Shown here: positions 11,369 to 23,633 of the stretch, piece by piece
How positions within the stretch are numbered: position 1 is the stretch's first letter
Layout of the letters: each line of letters starts with the position of its first letter
Source: Porogramme epimiltina
Taxonomy: Eukaryota; Basidiomycota; Agaricomycetes; Polyporales; Polyporaceae
Assembly (NCBI GenBank): GCA_900155495.1
Contig: FTLJ01000147.1
Coordinates: 62,001-126,000, forward strand
Direction: 5' to 3'
Length of the DNA: 64,000 bases
Position numbers and translations under genes: made by a program
The notes under the pieces: generated by a model
Database searches by the model: none
The model's input: the letters and a program-made list of their open reading frames with translations, nothing else
What the model was told of the DNA's origin: nothing

Positions 11369-12213
11369 CACCAGTATAACTAACAGAGGACCGACCGTCT
11401 GGCCCGGGATCTCGGCTGCTGTATTTTCTCCTCGTATCTCTCGCTGGCCACCATTTGCCGTACTCGGACTGTTGCGTTGTTGCTTACATAGGATATCACG
11501 TTGCTCGGGCTTGTACACTACGTATCGGATTTACATACGCGTTACCACGAACCATGGAGCGTTGCGCACCTCAAACTGCGATAGGTGAAACATACTCCAC
11601 TACAGCGTGCACTGGAGCACGGCGCGCGAGGCGACTGCGCGACGGGAGCATAAGCTCCGATCAGGCGCAGGTACAGGTGTCCTCGGACCTCTGCCCTGAA
11701 AGTGGAGCTGAGACGGAAGATACGTTTGGCCAAACTTTCCGAGTGGGAGCGAGCGGCTTGGGTGCGTCGCTTGAGCGCTTGAGAGGGCGGAGCAGGTGCT
11801 GCTTGGCCTCGTTACGACTGTTCCCGGGCAGCGTGGCCTGGGGGCGAGTTGCGGAGGCAGACGACGAGAATGCGGTGGTCGCGCGGCGCAGCAACATACA
11901 GACATCTGAGGCTGGCGGCGACGGGGCCAGCCAGGCTGCGGCAAACAGTGCAGCTGGAGCTGTCACCAAGGGACAAGACAGCCGCCGAGGAAGCGCCGGA
12001 GCGGGAGGCTGGAGCGGGGACGGGTGGCCGGGCGGTGGTCGGGGGCTGCCGAGGGATTGGCCGAGGCGGGACGGGCGACTGAATCGGACTCGTCTCTCGC
12101 TCGCTCTTGGTGTCCGCTCGTCAACATCTGCTGGACGTCCACCGTTCCTTCGCTCGCAGGCCGAACAACCCAACCTCCAGTCACTCTTTCGACCCCACAG
12201 CCCCTACAACACC
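11369..12213. other. Spacer before the UPF0658-type gene
   Basis: 845 bp, very GC-rich from 11600 on. The reading frame of the following gene stays open upstream to about 11455 with an in-frame ATG near 11554, but the encoded residues are low-complexity Arg/Gly/Ser with no family match, so I treat it as leader and promoter. Confidence 0.35.
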
Positions 12214-13881
12214 ATGTCCCCACACCCCGCAGACTTCTCCTACCCCAACTACCCCGCTCCCGTACACCCTCACAACGCACGCGACGACGATGTCAAGGCC
12301 CCTTATGACGACCTCATCGACCAGTACGGCTCCCCCTACGGCGCCCAACCCCACAAGACCTTTGCTGTAGACCCTTCTGCTCTCTCCTCACATGCCCGCC
12401 AGCCCTCATATACCGTCTCGAACCAGTCCCATGAGACCTCCAAAGACCTCAAGAGCGCGTATTCCCAAGACCCACCAGACTGGGAGTATCCCCCACCACT
12501 GGCAAAGGAGGAGAAGCTTAGTGTCGAGAAGAAGACGACTTGGTCGAAAGTACGTCTTTCTTTCCCATGTCGCTATTGTCCTTTCCCTTAACCAGCCCCG
12601 ACCACAGTACGTCCCCGACTCGTGGGCATGCCGACTCTACCTCCTCACCGTACTCGTCGAGACCGCCATTGATCTGGCAATCGAAGGCGACATCATTCTC
12701 CGCTTCCATGAGTCGAACTCGTCAGACAGTAAAGACATGGCCACAAGGCGAATGCCAGTCTACCTCAGCATATTCGCCTTGGCCCAGTGAGTTAACACCG
12801 GACTAGTGCCGCGCCGTTCTGGTCCACTGATGGCCGCTACAGCGTCTTCCAGTTCGCGATGGCATTGGACGCGGTCTGGGCACGGAACACCCTGCAGTTC
12901 ATCAGTCTCGCGTACGTCTCGGACTTCCCCTCCATGCCGCTGACCCCCGTCGCTGAGCCCATGCCCCAGCATATTCAATGCGTTGTTCCTCCTCTACGCT
13001 ATCATCCAAATCACCGAAGTCAGCGCGGTAGCTGTCTCACCTACAGCGGGGATTACACATGTCTCCATCCGAACCCTCGCCACTGTCATTCCCATCGTCA
13101 TCTCCGTCGCCGAAATCGCGTACATTGCGCTAGGATGGAAGATATACACCGAGTTCGGGTGGAAGGTCTACAAGTTCCTTGGCGCAGACCGCAGGATCAA
13201 GACCATGTTCGCCCACCACCAGATCTTCCTGTGCCTTGTCAAGTTCGACCTCTTCTTCTGGGTCGGCTTCTCGGTGCAGTTCATCTTCCTCGTGCTCAGC
13301 AGCCACAACGCCGAGTTCTATCTCACGTGCGCCGCGCTCCCGCTGTCTCTTGTCGTCCTCGTCGAAGGTCATTTGGCTGCGCGACACGAGAGCAAGCCAA
13401 TGATGCTCGCGTTCATGGCGGGCTGTGGCGGTGCAATGGTCTATTTCGTCTACAAGGTGGGCGGTGTCGGATTTTTGCATCATCATGATCGTGGCTGACT
13501 TCTCCGCAGCTCGTCAAGGTGCTGCGCTTGCATAAATCGGAAACGTTTGCAGAGGTCTGGCAGACGCTGACGACCTTCTGTGCGTGCCTATCATCTTGCG
13601 GCTGACAGATGGCCTGTGTCTAATTGCGTTCCACAGCCGTGATTGCCATCCTCCTGCTCGTGGTCACGTTCGTCTTCGCCCTTCTGGTCATGAACAACTT
13701 CGGACGCGGTCTGAAGGAGCAGAGTACGTTGTCCCGTATCCACTGTGAGCTACGCTGGTCTAACGTGGATGTGCGTTCAGTTGCGCGGAACAAGCACAAG
13801 CGGGGCCTGTCTCGTGCGACTTCACAATACGTGCATCGAGGTCCAATGAGCACTCATCCAAACCGGATGAGTATCGATTGA
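12214..13881 (+). CDS. Multi-pass membrane protein, UPF0658 Golgi family-like
   Basis: Seven exons: 12214-12549, 12608-12786, 12843-12911, 12970-13456, 13510-13579, 13637-13723, 13781-13881; 442 aa, all phases closing. A disordered cytosolic N-terminus (about 110 residues, rich in Pro/His/Tyr) leads to a core starting YVPDSWACRLYLLTVLVET. Seven or so hydrophobic helices follow, including FNALFLLYAIIQI, VIPIVISVAEIAYIALGW, FDLFFWVGFSVQFIFLVL and, near the end, VIAILLLVVTFVFALLVM, then a short basic tail. The layout recalls the UPF0658 Golgi membrane proteins of S. pombe; the match is from memory and moderate. No catalytic motif is visible and function is unknown. The chosen ATG follows a clear pyrimidine-rich leader. 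Confidence 0.82.
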
Positions 13882-15155
13882 ACTATGTGTACTGTTGTGT
13901 CGATGCTCCAACGGACTTGTACGAATGACCCTCTCAAGTTGTATCATCTCCAGCCTCGCGCCACACGCGCCCCGACCGATTCCCGCACGACGACGGTCCC
14001 CCTACGACACTCTTGCTCTGCTACCCACCACCCACGGACCACGTACTGCCACATACTTACAATCCTGCAATAGTAACCCTCCTCCATCTACTCGTCCTGC
14101 CGTTCCTCGTACTGCACCAGTCCATCTTCTGACGCCTCATTCCGTCCGCTCCCATCGGGGTGGGCGAAATTGATTGTTCGGCTGCCTCTATGCCCGACGC
14201 CGGCTGACCCCTCCGCGCCGAGCTCGTACGATATTGACCCCCACTCTCGCCCGTCGTATTCTTGTTGCTGGCCATCCAGACCCCCGGGCGGCTCGATCCC
14301 TACGACCTCTCTCCCCCATACGGTCACTACTACGTCCTCATTCGCGTTTACCCGGGGAGAAGTCCAGGTTCCGCGCAGATCTACGTCCCAACTTAGTCCG
14401 AGTCGGCATTGATTATTTCGTCGCTTTCTTTGCACATAGTTTCGCCCCCCATCCTCCGCCGGCCTCCGCACCCTCAGAGCAGTTTAGATATCGCTTTGTT
14501 CGTTGTCGATCGTACCCCCCTTCGTCCTTTCGCTCCCTCCTCCCCTCTTGGACGGAGGCCCGCCCTCCGCGCAGATATTGTATTGCTAGAACAATGCAAA
14601 CGTTCACGTTTGGATAACGTGCCGACTCTCCTGTCGCGCTCTGACTTGCCCGTGTTCGGGTCCGTTGCTCCGGCCGAGAGAGGGACGGGAGCGTCCTCGG
14701 GCTCGAGATCAAACGACATCATCCGGACGCGACGCGTTCTTTGTCCCTCCGGACCCCACGGGACCGCGTTTGGGGAGACGCACTTGGCGCGCTTGCGGTA
14801 CGCGATCTGCAGGGCTGTTTGCCTGGGGCTCCGGCGGACCGAAGTGGCGGATTTGCGGTGCTCGGCAGTAACTATTCATAATCGAGAGGCTACAAAGGAG
14901 AAGCATCCGTCATTCGGGGCACGTATCCCGGCGCAGCAGCGGCGGGGGGTGCGACTGCGGCGGTGACGGGAGCCAACCGCGGCCGAACAGGGTCGCTTTC
15001 GTAGCTGTGCAGGAACTTTATCGAGCGTGCATGGTAAGGTGTGTGAACAAGTGATTCGGAGTATATCGGGTTTGTGGCGTACATGGATTCTGTCCAGACA
15101 GGGAGTTGGGTGTCCTACTATCGAGCCTGATACGGGATTGACGTTCCCGCTACAT
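13882..15155. other. Intergenic region between the left-arm genes and the rhamnosidase-like array
   Basis: 1.27 kb without a supportable gene. It holds the 3' region of the plus-strand UPF0658-type gene and the 3' region of rhamnosidase-like copy 1 (minus), so both flanking genes end here. The middle (14100-14750) is CT-rich; open frames there show no domain and no intron pattern. Confidence 0.45.
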
Positions 15156-17316
15156 TCACACAACAATTACAAACTCGTGTTCTCCCCCAGCCACGCCCTC
15201 AATCCACGCCCTACCCGACCTGTCCGCGAAGACGACCTCGTGTTGTAAGCCACTGGTTAGGGTTGCCTTCGTGCTACGACCCGGGATGGGCAGTCCCACA
15301 CTCCCCTTAGTCCCGGTCGGCGTGCTAATATTCAGTCGGAAGACTCTGTTGCTGGCAGTCCACTTGGACGTAAATTGGCCACGGACTGTGGCGAACCCGG
15401 AGTCGACCTCGGAGAGGTCTCCCGGTTGGGGCGCAACGACCCAGGTCTCCCCCGCATTAGTGAGGATTTGGATGCCACCAACGAATGTCTGTACGTCGCG
15501 ATGAGCACTCTGCAATCGAACACAAAGGATTCACGCACTGTCAGGGAGCCCGTAGGCCCAGAAGACCACCCGTGCGCATAAGAGATGATATCATCGGGGT
15601 CAAATGGGTAGTGCAGCTCGCCCGTAGCAGAGTAACCCTCGATAAACGTGCTATTCGTCATGCGCGGGTCATCAAGCATGAAATCCGCCCACATCTTCCG
15701 GATGAGCGTGAGGGCGGCGTCGGTCCGGTTGGCGAGGAAGTGAGCCTCGAGCTCGAAACCTGTTACGAATGGGGAGACAGCGTTCTGAGCTTCGGGAGCG
15801 GGTGCTCCCCACTCGGTCCAGCGCGCCTGGAGTGCCTCCGTGATCTGGGTGGCCTGCTCGGAAGATTTGAAGAGACCGGCTTTGATCGCCCACGCGTTCC
15901 CGTCTTGGGGGAGGACTAACGCGCCTTGGGCGGTTTCGTTGTCGCGGAAGAGGCCGGCGGACGAGTCCCAGAGGAGTGTCTGCGCGGCGGGAGGGATCGC
16001 AGCCGCGAACGAGGACCACGAGTTCGCGCTGTCGGTATCGTTCAGGACGCGTGCGAGGGAGACGCCGAGGTTAAGGGTGTAGAGGAGGATCGCGTTTGCT
16101 TCGATGTTGTGCCCACCCATCCCGGAGCGTAGCCAGTCGGAGGGGGCGGTGACGTTGGCGAGCCCGGAAGCATCGATCTGGTCTGTCGCCCAGGCCATCC
16201 CCGCCTTCCATGCGTCCCACACACCCGACAAGAAGACCTGGTCGCCGCGCCACCGGTAGTAACTGCAGAGGTTGATGAGGGTGTGAAGGTGGTAAGTGTA
16301 GGAGACCGTCCCTCTGAGGGGTTCCGGCCAACCGGCGTAAGGGAACATCCCATCGGAGATCTGATAGGCGACAAGGGAGTCGAGCCCGTTGCGAATAGTG
16401 ACGAGGTCGTATGTTGAGACGGCGATGCTTGGGACGGCGATGGACAAATCTCCGGGCCAAACCAGACGGTCTCTCTTTGCACCGTCTGTCAACACGGAGG
16501 TGCCATTAGCGATGGTGTAGTTGAGGAACCAAGGAATAGTTCCATCGCTGTTGGTATCGTTTTCGAAGAATATAGAGGAGACTATCGAGGCACCGCGTGT
16601 AGGATCAATGGTGACCATCTGGTCGGTGTATGCTCCTGGAATTTTGATGAGAACTCGAGGACTCTGTGGACAATGTGCAGTCATTACCTGCATACCAAAC
16701 CCTGGTGAGAGCGTCAGCTACTGCCATACTCCTTCAGTCTTCGATGAAATGCTTACCGATTCAGCTTCTCGTCATTCGAGTGGAACCACCCGGTATAGTT
16801 CTGCAGATCCTCCCAGTGCGGCATGGGCGTATAGTCGATCCATAGGTCATCCACAGTCGCATTTCCCGCTCCGAGATCGACGATAGTGAGATAGCGAAAC
16901 GCCCCACGATCTCTGTCCACCGGTGCGGCGAAATGTCCCAGGCTGCTGACGTTGAATACAAGGGGTGCGTCCCGACCACCCAGCGAGGTCGAGTCGCATG
17001 CCCAAGAGGATACCCAAAGGGAGCTTTCGGAGAATGTGAACGAAATGTTGCCCAATGCGGAGGAGACGTTGAAGTTGACCCGGCCTCCGACATTCTTCCC
17101 AAAATCGTATGTCACGGAGGCGTTGAAGGCACCGAGGACGAGGCTCTGACTGGAGCCAGTGTTGTGAGCGAGCAAGGCTTCGGGAGAGGTGGATGGGCCA
17201 TCCTGGCGGAAGACGCTGACGGGGCGAACAGTCCGCGAAGTTGGGGCGAGGATATACTCTTGGTAGGGTACCGCCGCGACCGCCGCAGCGGCGAGGATGG
17301 GTAGAGCTAGAAGCAT
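15156..17316 (-). CDS. Secreted GH78-like (alpha-L-rhamnosidase-like) enzyme, copy 1
   Basis: Four exons on the minus strand: 17316-16757, 16701-16688 (14 nt), 16635-15539, 15488-15156; 667 aa. The N-terminus is a signal peptide (MLLALPILAAAAVAA) followed by VPYQEYILAPTSRTVRP. A beta-rich region (residues 20-190, with VTYDFGKNVGG) precedes an (alpha/alpha)6 core: DGAKRDRLVWPGD, MFPYAGWPEP, SGMGGHNIEANAILLY, NSTFIEGYS and AHGWSSGPTGSL. The last 110 residues are a beta domain as in GH78 C-terminal domains. Many N-glycosylation sequons. GH78 enzymes release rhamnose from pectin and flavonoid glycosides outside the cell; the substrate here is not shown. The protein is shorter than bacterial GH78 (900-1100 aa). 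TATA box at 17376-17384. Copies 2 and 3 are very close relatives. Confidence 0.88.
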
Positions 17317-18391
17317 AGCCTGTCGGAATTAAGAGAAGACACTGGCAGTGTCATGGACGGCCTGCATGGGCTACATTATATATTGTACTGGAGGACGCTC
17401 AGCTAGCGGCGTACTCAAATGCAATAAGGAAGTTGATGAACTACCGAACATGAACGTCTTCGCCTAGAACGCGGAGAACAGAAGGCAGCACACCTTATGG
17501 TTTCATTATTACAAATGCCTCGGCGTCGCCTCCGAGAGTGCAGTGCCCACGAGAGGGCGGTGAGTAGAAACGAGGAGTGTTCTGCTTCCAAATTAAGAAG
17601 GCAGTCAGCATGCCTGACTGTTGTGAACCCTTGTATACATTCGTAGACAAACCAAAAGGTGGCGGGCTGGCCAGGAAGCACCACAGGTGATGATGGATGG
17701 ACACGCGCCATAAGCAGTTCACCAGCTATAGCAGATGCCCCTAACGTTTTCGTCACAAGGACGTCGGCGAACGCTCCGGTGCTCTCGACGAGCACAGAGG
17801 GTTCAAGTTGCTTTGGGAGGCTCTGGCGTACCACCTACACGAGCGGGATGACGCTCAGCCAAGGAGAATAGTCCGAATCGAAGTCGAGAGGGTTCCATAG
17901 CGCAACATGTGAAGACGGAGATCAAGAATGCGACCATGTGACTTTGGATAGCCTGCCCTGAACCGACCGACCATAGGGCGCCAAACACGAAGATGTTCTG
18001 CGTGCACTGTTACGGCGTAGCCTACTTAGCCCTGTGTGAACATTGGATATTGAATATTACAGCTGTTATCAAATCGATAGGCCCTTCACAAAATAATCTT
18101 CACACAGCGGTCTAGACGGAGCTCTAGCGCGTCACGGAAATTCGCGTCGCGCAGGGGAGGGAGAGGCGATTGACGCCGCACTCCCGAGCCTTCGCGCCAT
18201 GAAAATACGTGATTCGCGTTGAGTCCGACTGGAGTCCGCCGTGTGTAATTTATTTTGTAGGGGCCTATCGCTCTGATAACAGCTGTAAACGTGGAGCGTT
18301 GGGTAAGCTCTGGAAAGGGTTGGGAAGGGTTGATACCGGGGGTGATTACAGACATCGGGAGAGCCAAGCACACAGCATGTTCCTACTACAT
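17317..18391. other. Upstream region of copy 1, part of a duplicated block
   Basis: 1.07 kb. The part from 17376 to about 17960 aligns well by eye with 23691 to about 24290 upstream of copy 3, for example the shared words AATGCAATAAGGAAGTTGAT and GTCTTCGCCTAGAACGCGGA, and more weakly with 20640-21200 upstream of copy 2. Short open frames here are not conserved between copies, so I call no gene. The distal part (18000-18390) is the 3' region of copy 2. Confidence 0.6.
17376..17384 (-). promoter_or_regulatory. TATA box of rhamnosidase-like copy 1
   Basis: An ATATATAA-type element on the minus strand about 60 bp before the ATG at 17316. Equivalent elements occur at a similar distance before all five copies, which supports a promoter role. 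Confidence 0.55.
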
Positions 18392-20571
18392 TCACACAAC
18401 AACCACAAACTCGTGCTCTCCTCCGGCAACATCCTCGATCCAGGCCCTACCCGAGCTGTCCGCGTGCACGGTCGCGTTTTGTATGTCACTGGTTAGAGTC
18501 GCCTTCGTACTATTACCAGGAAGGGGCAGCCCGACGTTTCCCTTGGTCCCCATCGGCGTGCGGATGGTCAACCTAAAGGCCGTCTCGCTCGCGGTCCAGG
18601 TGGACGTGAACTGACCGCGAACGGTGGCGAACCCACAGTCGACCTCAGAAAGGTCTCCTGGCTGGGGCACGATGGTCCAAGTCTCCCCCGCGTTAGTGAG
18701 GATTTGGATGCCACCGACGAACGCCTGCGTGTCGAAATAAGCACTCTATAGCGAGGCGCTAGGGGGAGGTACCATAGGACGTACAGTGAGGGACCCTGTG
18801 GGCCCAGAGGACCACCCGTGCGCGAACGAGATTGTCGGATCTGCGGGGTACGGCGGGTAGTGCAGTTCGCCCGTGGCCGAGTAGCCTTCGATAAATGTGC
18901 TGTTTGTCATCCTCGGGTCATCCAGCAACACGTCTGCCCACATGTTACGGATGAGAGTGAGAGCGGCGTCAGTCCGGTTGGCGAGGAAGTGCGCCTCGAG
19001 CTCGAAGCCCGACACGAACGGAGAAACGGCGTTCTGAGCTTCCGGAGCGGGGGCGCCCCATTCGTCCCAGCGCGCCTGGAGTGCCTCGGTGATCTGAGTG
19101 GCCTGCTCGGAAGAGTTGAAGAGCCCGGATTTGATCGCCCACGCGTTCCCGTCTTGGGGGAGGACTAATGCGCCTTGAGCGGTCTCGTTGTCGCGGAAGA
19201 GACCAGCAGAGGAGTCCCAGAGGAGTGTCTGTGCGGCGGGAGGGATCGCAGTTGCGAGCGAGGACCATGAGTTCGCGCTGTCGGTGTCGTTCTGCACGTG
19301 CGCGAGGGCTACGCCGAGATTGAGTGTGTAGAGGAGGATCGCATTCGCCTCGATATTGTGCCCGCCCATCCCGGAGCGGAGCCAGTCAGCGGCCCCGGTG
19401 ACGTTGGCAAGTCCGGAAGCATCGATCTGGTCCGTCGCCCAGGCCATTCCCGCCTTCCATGAGTCCCAAACGCCTCCCAGGAAGGCCTTGTCACCACTCC
19501 ACTGGTAGTAGTTGTACAGGTTGACGAGGGTGTGGAGGTGATAAGTGTAGGAGACTGTCATGCCGAGGGGCTCCGGCCAACCGGCATAGGGGAACATCCC
19601 GTTGGGGCCTTGGAATTGAACGAGAGAATCGAGCCCATTGCGCAGGGAGATTAGGTCGTACGTCGATACGGCGATGCTGGGTACGGCAGTGGACATGTCT
19701 CCTGGCCAAACGAGGCGGTCCCTCTTTGCACCGTCGGTCAAAACAGAGGTACCGTTGGAAATGGTGAGATCGAGGAGCCAGGCAGCAGTTCCGTCCGGGT
19801 TGACCTGATTTGCTAAGAGTATGGAGGTGACTACCGAGGCACCACGTGTGGGATCGATGGTGACCATCTGGTTGGTATAGGCTCCTGCAATTTTGGTGAG
19901 AACTCGAATGATTTGCGAATAACACATAGCCATTACCTGCGTACCAGACCCTGGTGAAAGAGTCAGCTACAGCTGTACTCTGCACAGTTTCGACAAGATA
20001 CTCACCGGTTCACCTTCTCGTCGTTCGAGTGGAACCACCCAGTGTAGTTCTGGAGATCTTCCCAGTGAGGCATGGGCGAATACTCGACCCACAGGTCGTC
20101 CAAAGTCGCGTTTCCCGATCCTAGATTGACAGCCGTGAGATAGCGGAATGCCCCACGATCCTTGTTCACTGGTGCGGCGAAGTGTCCCAAGCTGCTGACG
20201 TTGAACACGAGTGGTGCGTCCCGACCTATTTGGGTGATCGAGTCGCATGCCCAAGACGCCACCCAAAGAGAGCTCTCGGAGAACGTGAACGCCACGTTGC
20301 CGGACGCCGAGGACACGTTGAATTTGACCCAGCCCCCAATGTTCTTCCCGAAGTCGTATGTCACGGACGAGTTGAAGCCCTCGAGGACGAGGCTCTGACC
20401 GGCACCAACGTTTTGAGCGAGTAGAGCGTCCGGGGAGGTCGATGGTCCGTCCTGGCGGAAGATGCTGACCGGGCGAACGGTGCGCGACGCTGGGGCGAGG
20501 ATGTACTCTTGGTAGGGTATCGCCGTGACCACTGAAGCCGCGGCGACGAGGAGGGGCAGTACTAGAAGCAT
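18392..20571 (-). CDS. Secreted GH78-like (alpha-L-rhamnosidase-like) enzyme, copy 2
   Basis: Minus-strand exons 20571-20006, 19950-19937 (14 nt), 19884-18785, 18724-18392; 670 aa. I start at the ATG at 20571 (MLLVLPLLVAAASVV), because the open frame's upstream limit at 20583 is a GTG. Signal peptide, then IPYQEYILAPASRTVRP, the same core motifs as copy 1 (DGAKRDRLVWPGD, MFPYAGWPEP, SGMGGHNIEANAILLY, NSTFIEGYS, AHGWSSGPTGSL) and the C-terminal beta domain ending GGEHEFVVVV. No disabling change, so the gene looks active. It differs from copies 1 and 3 mainly in exon 1 and in a 60-nt third intron. Lying head-to-tail between close paralogues, it arose by tandem duplication. Confidence 0.88.
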
Positions 20572-21458
20572 AGTCTGTGACACAGAGAAGAATCTCTAGC
20601 GGTGCCATAGCCAGCTGGCATGGACTCCTTTATATACTGAACTGGATGAGGGTCGGTTAGAGGAATATTTCGATGCAGCGAGGAAGTCAATGGACTACCC
20701 AACACCGGCGTATTCTCTTCGAAGGTGGGCTACAAGTAGCTGGTGCGTCGCATAGCTACATTTTTGAGAATGTGTCGGAGTGGCGTCCGAGTGTACACTG
20801 GTGTGCTATTGCAGTGGATACAACAGTTTGGTGATGAGGATGATGTGTGGCCTAAGATCGGATTCCAAAATGTGGTCAGCGTTCTGACTGCTTACTTATG
20901 CTCTATAGACGCACCTGGTAGCTTTCGTAGAATGTTTCCGGCCGGTAGGTAAATACCACCGGTACTAATATGTGAGCACTAGAATCAACAGACCGTTCAA
21001 TCAAATGCTCTACGTGTTTACCTTGATCTCGGAGAGTGCTCCGATACCTCAATCGACAACCACGAAGGGTCAAGCAGCTCTAAGGTATCACATACGTAAG
21101 CGGCGTGACGCCTAGTGAAGGAGAGTAATCCGGATTGAAGTTGAATGAACTGCGTGGTGCAATATCCGATGACGGTGATCAGAACGTTAACTGAAGGCGA
21201 CTGTGTGTATTCAGTAGCCTAGGCCTGCCCTCAACCTTCGGGCGCCGCACGCTAAGACTCGATTTCTCAGCGCGTCCAGGCGAACAATGGGTAGTACATT
21301 ATACCCGCAACCACGACGACAGCATTCAAGCACGGGACATATGAAGGCGGTGAAGATGTGCGTGGTCCATTAGAACAGTTTGAAATTTCTGATACCAGAG
21401 AATGAAAGGAAACATCCAAGAAGGGACCAACGAGCGGCTTCAAAGGTGCAGTGGGCGA
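20572..21458. other. Upstream region of copy 2
   Basis: 887 bp with TATA at 20629-20636. Patches such as ATGCAGCGAGGAAGTCAATG and the stretch near 21100-21180 match the upstream blocks of copies 1 and 3 at lower identity, so this is an older duplicate of the same promoter. The part nearest 21458 is the 3' region of copy 3. No gene seen. Confidence 0.5.
20629..20636 (-). promoter_or_regulatory. TATA box of rhamnosidase-like copy 2
   Basis: TATATAAA on the minus strand, about 58 bp before the ATG at 20571, matching the spacing in the other copies. Confidence 0.55.
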
Positions 21459-23633
21459 TCATGCGACCACAACCACAAACTCGTGCTCTCCTCCGGCAAC
21501 ATCCTCGATCCACGCCCTACCTGAGCTGTCCGCGTGAACCTGTGCGGTTCGTCCGCCGCTCGTCAGGGTCGCTTTCGTGCTATGACCAGGGAGGGGCAGC
21601 CCTACGCTCCCCTTCGTCCCAACAGGCGTACTGATCTTGAGTCTGAAGATTTTCTTGCTCGCGATCCACTTGGACGTGAATTGACCACGGACGGTCGCGA
21701 ACCCGCAATCGACTTCAGAGAGATCACCCGGTTGGGGGGCGATAGTCCAGGTCTCCCCTGCGTTGGTGAGGATTCGGATCCCGCCGACGAATGTCTGTGT
21801 ATCGTGGTGAGGACTCTGTATTCGAGCGTTAGAGGGATACGCATACTGTTAAGGAACCCGTAGGCCCAGAGGACCACCCGTGTGCGTAAGAGATGGTGTC
21901 GTCCGCGGGGTACGGCGGGTAGTGTAGTTCTCCCGTGGCCGAATAACCCTCGATAAATGTGCTATTCGTCATCCTCGGGTCGTCAAGCATGAAGTCCGCC
22001 CACATCTTCCGGATGAGCGTGAGGGCGGCGTCGGTCCGGTTGGTAAGGAAGTGTGCCTCGAGCTCGAAACCTGTCACGAATGGGGACACCGCGTTCTGTG
22101 CCTCGGGAGCGGGTGCTCCCCACTCGGTCCAGCGTGCCTGTAGCCCCTTGGTGATTTGGGTGGCCTGCTCTGGGGAGTCGAAGAGCCCGGCCTTGATCGC
22201 CCATGCGTTGCCGTCCTGCGGGAGGAGGAGCGCCCCTTCGGTGGTCTCGTTGTCACGGAAGAGGCCGGAAGAGGAGTCCCAGAGGAGCGTTTGCGCGGCC
22301 GGGGGGATTGCGGCCGCGAACGAGGACCACAAGTTCGCGCTGTCGGTGTCGCTCTGCACGTGTGCGAGGGAGACGCCGAGGTTAAGGGTGTATAGGAGAA
22401 TCGCGTTTGCTTCGATGTTGTGCCCACCCATCCCGGAGCGTAGCCAGTCGGAGGATGCGGTGACGTTGGCGAGCCCGGAGGTGTCGATTTGGTCTGTTGC
22501 CCAGGCCATTCCCGCCTTCCAGGCGTCCCATACACCTGACAAGAAGACCTGATCACCGCTCCACTGGAAGTAGTTGTAGAGGTTGATGAGCGTGTGAAGG
22601 TGGTAGGTGTAGGAAACGATCCCGCCAAGGGGGACCGGGAAGCCGGCGTAGGGGAACATCCCGTCGGAGCTTTGATAGGCAACGAGAGAATCGAGCCCAT
22701 TGCGAAGGGAGATGAGGTCGTATGTTGAGACGGCGATGCTGGGGACGGCGATGGACATATCTCCGGGCCAAACGAGGCGATCTCTCTTTGCACCGTCAGT
22801 CAACACGGAAGTACCGTTGGCGATGGTGAAGTTCAGGAACCAAGGAACGGTTCCGTCACCGTTGGTCTGGTTTCCTAAGAGCACATCGGAGACCACCGCA
22901 GCTCCGCGTGTGGGATCGATGGTGACGATCTGGTCGGTGTATGCTCCTGGCAATACAGTGAGAACCGGAAGACCCTATTGATAATGTATAGTCATCACCT
23001 GCATACCAAACCCTGATGCGAGAGTTAGCTACAGGTACACACCATGACTCTTTGACGAAATGCTTACCGATTCAGCTTCTCGTCGTTCGAATGGAACCAC
23101 CCGGTATAGTTCTGCAAATCGTCCCAGTGCGGCATGGGCGTATAGTCGATCCACAAGTCATCTACCGTTGCGTTTCCCGCTCCGAGGTCCACAATGGTGA
23201 GGTAACGGAACGCCCCACGTTCCATGTCCGTTGGCGCGGCGAAGTGTCCCAAGCTGCTGACGTTGAATACGATTGGAGCGTCCCGGCCAGCCTGCGAGGT
23301 CGAGTCGCATCCCCAGGAGGATACCCAAAGGGAGCTCTCGGAAAACGTGAACGAAATGTTGCCTGATGCGGAGGACACGTTGAAATTGACCCAGCCTCCG
23401 ACGTTCTTCCCAAAATCGTATGTTACGGATGCGTTGAAGGCGCGGAGGACAAGGCTCTGACCGGAGCCAACGTTGTGATCGAGCAGGGCTTCGGGAGAGG
23501 TGGATGGGCCATCGTGGCGGAAGACGCTGACGGGGCGAACGGTACGCGAAGTTGGGGCAAGGATGTACTCTTGGTAGGGTATTGCCACGGCCACTGAGAC
23601 CACGGCAGCGAAGAGGAGCAAAACCCGAAGCAT
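21459..23633 (-). CDS. Secreted GH78-like (alpha-L-rhamnosidase-like) enzyme, copy 3
   Basis: Minus-strand exons 23633-23068, 23012-22999 (14 nt), 22946-21847, 21794-21459; 671 aa. The start is the ATG at 23633 (MLRVLLLFAAVVSVAVA), just downstream of a TATA box; an upstream in-frame extension would cover the TATA region and is rejected. Signal peptide, then IPYQEYILAPTSRTVRP, the core motifs DGAKRDRLVWPGD, MFPYAGFPVP, SGMGGHNIEANAILLY, NSTFIEGYS, AHGWSSGPTGSL, and a C-terminal beta domain ending EFVVVVA. It is the closest relative of copy 1, both in coding sequence and in about 600 bp of upstream DNA, which points to a recent duplication of a gene-plus-promoter unit. Confidence 0.88.

Noticed and set aside
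11455..12213. In-frame 5' extension of the UPF0658-type protein
   Set aside because: It opens with a non-ATG codon; the first in-frame ATG (about 11554) would add 220 low-complexity residues with no similarity to the family, and the segment lies in GC-rich leader-like DNA.
20572..20583. Start of rhamnosidase-like copy 2 at 20583
   Set aside because: That codon is GTG; the first ATG, giving a normal signal peptide aligned with the other copies, is at 20571.
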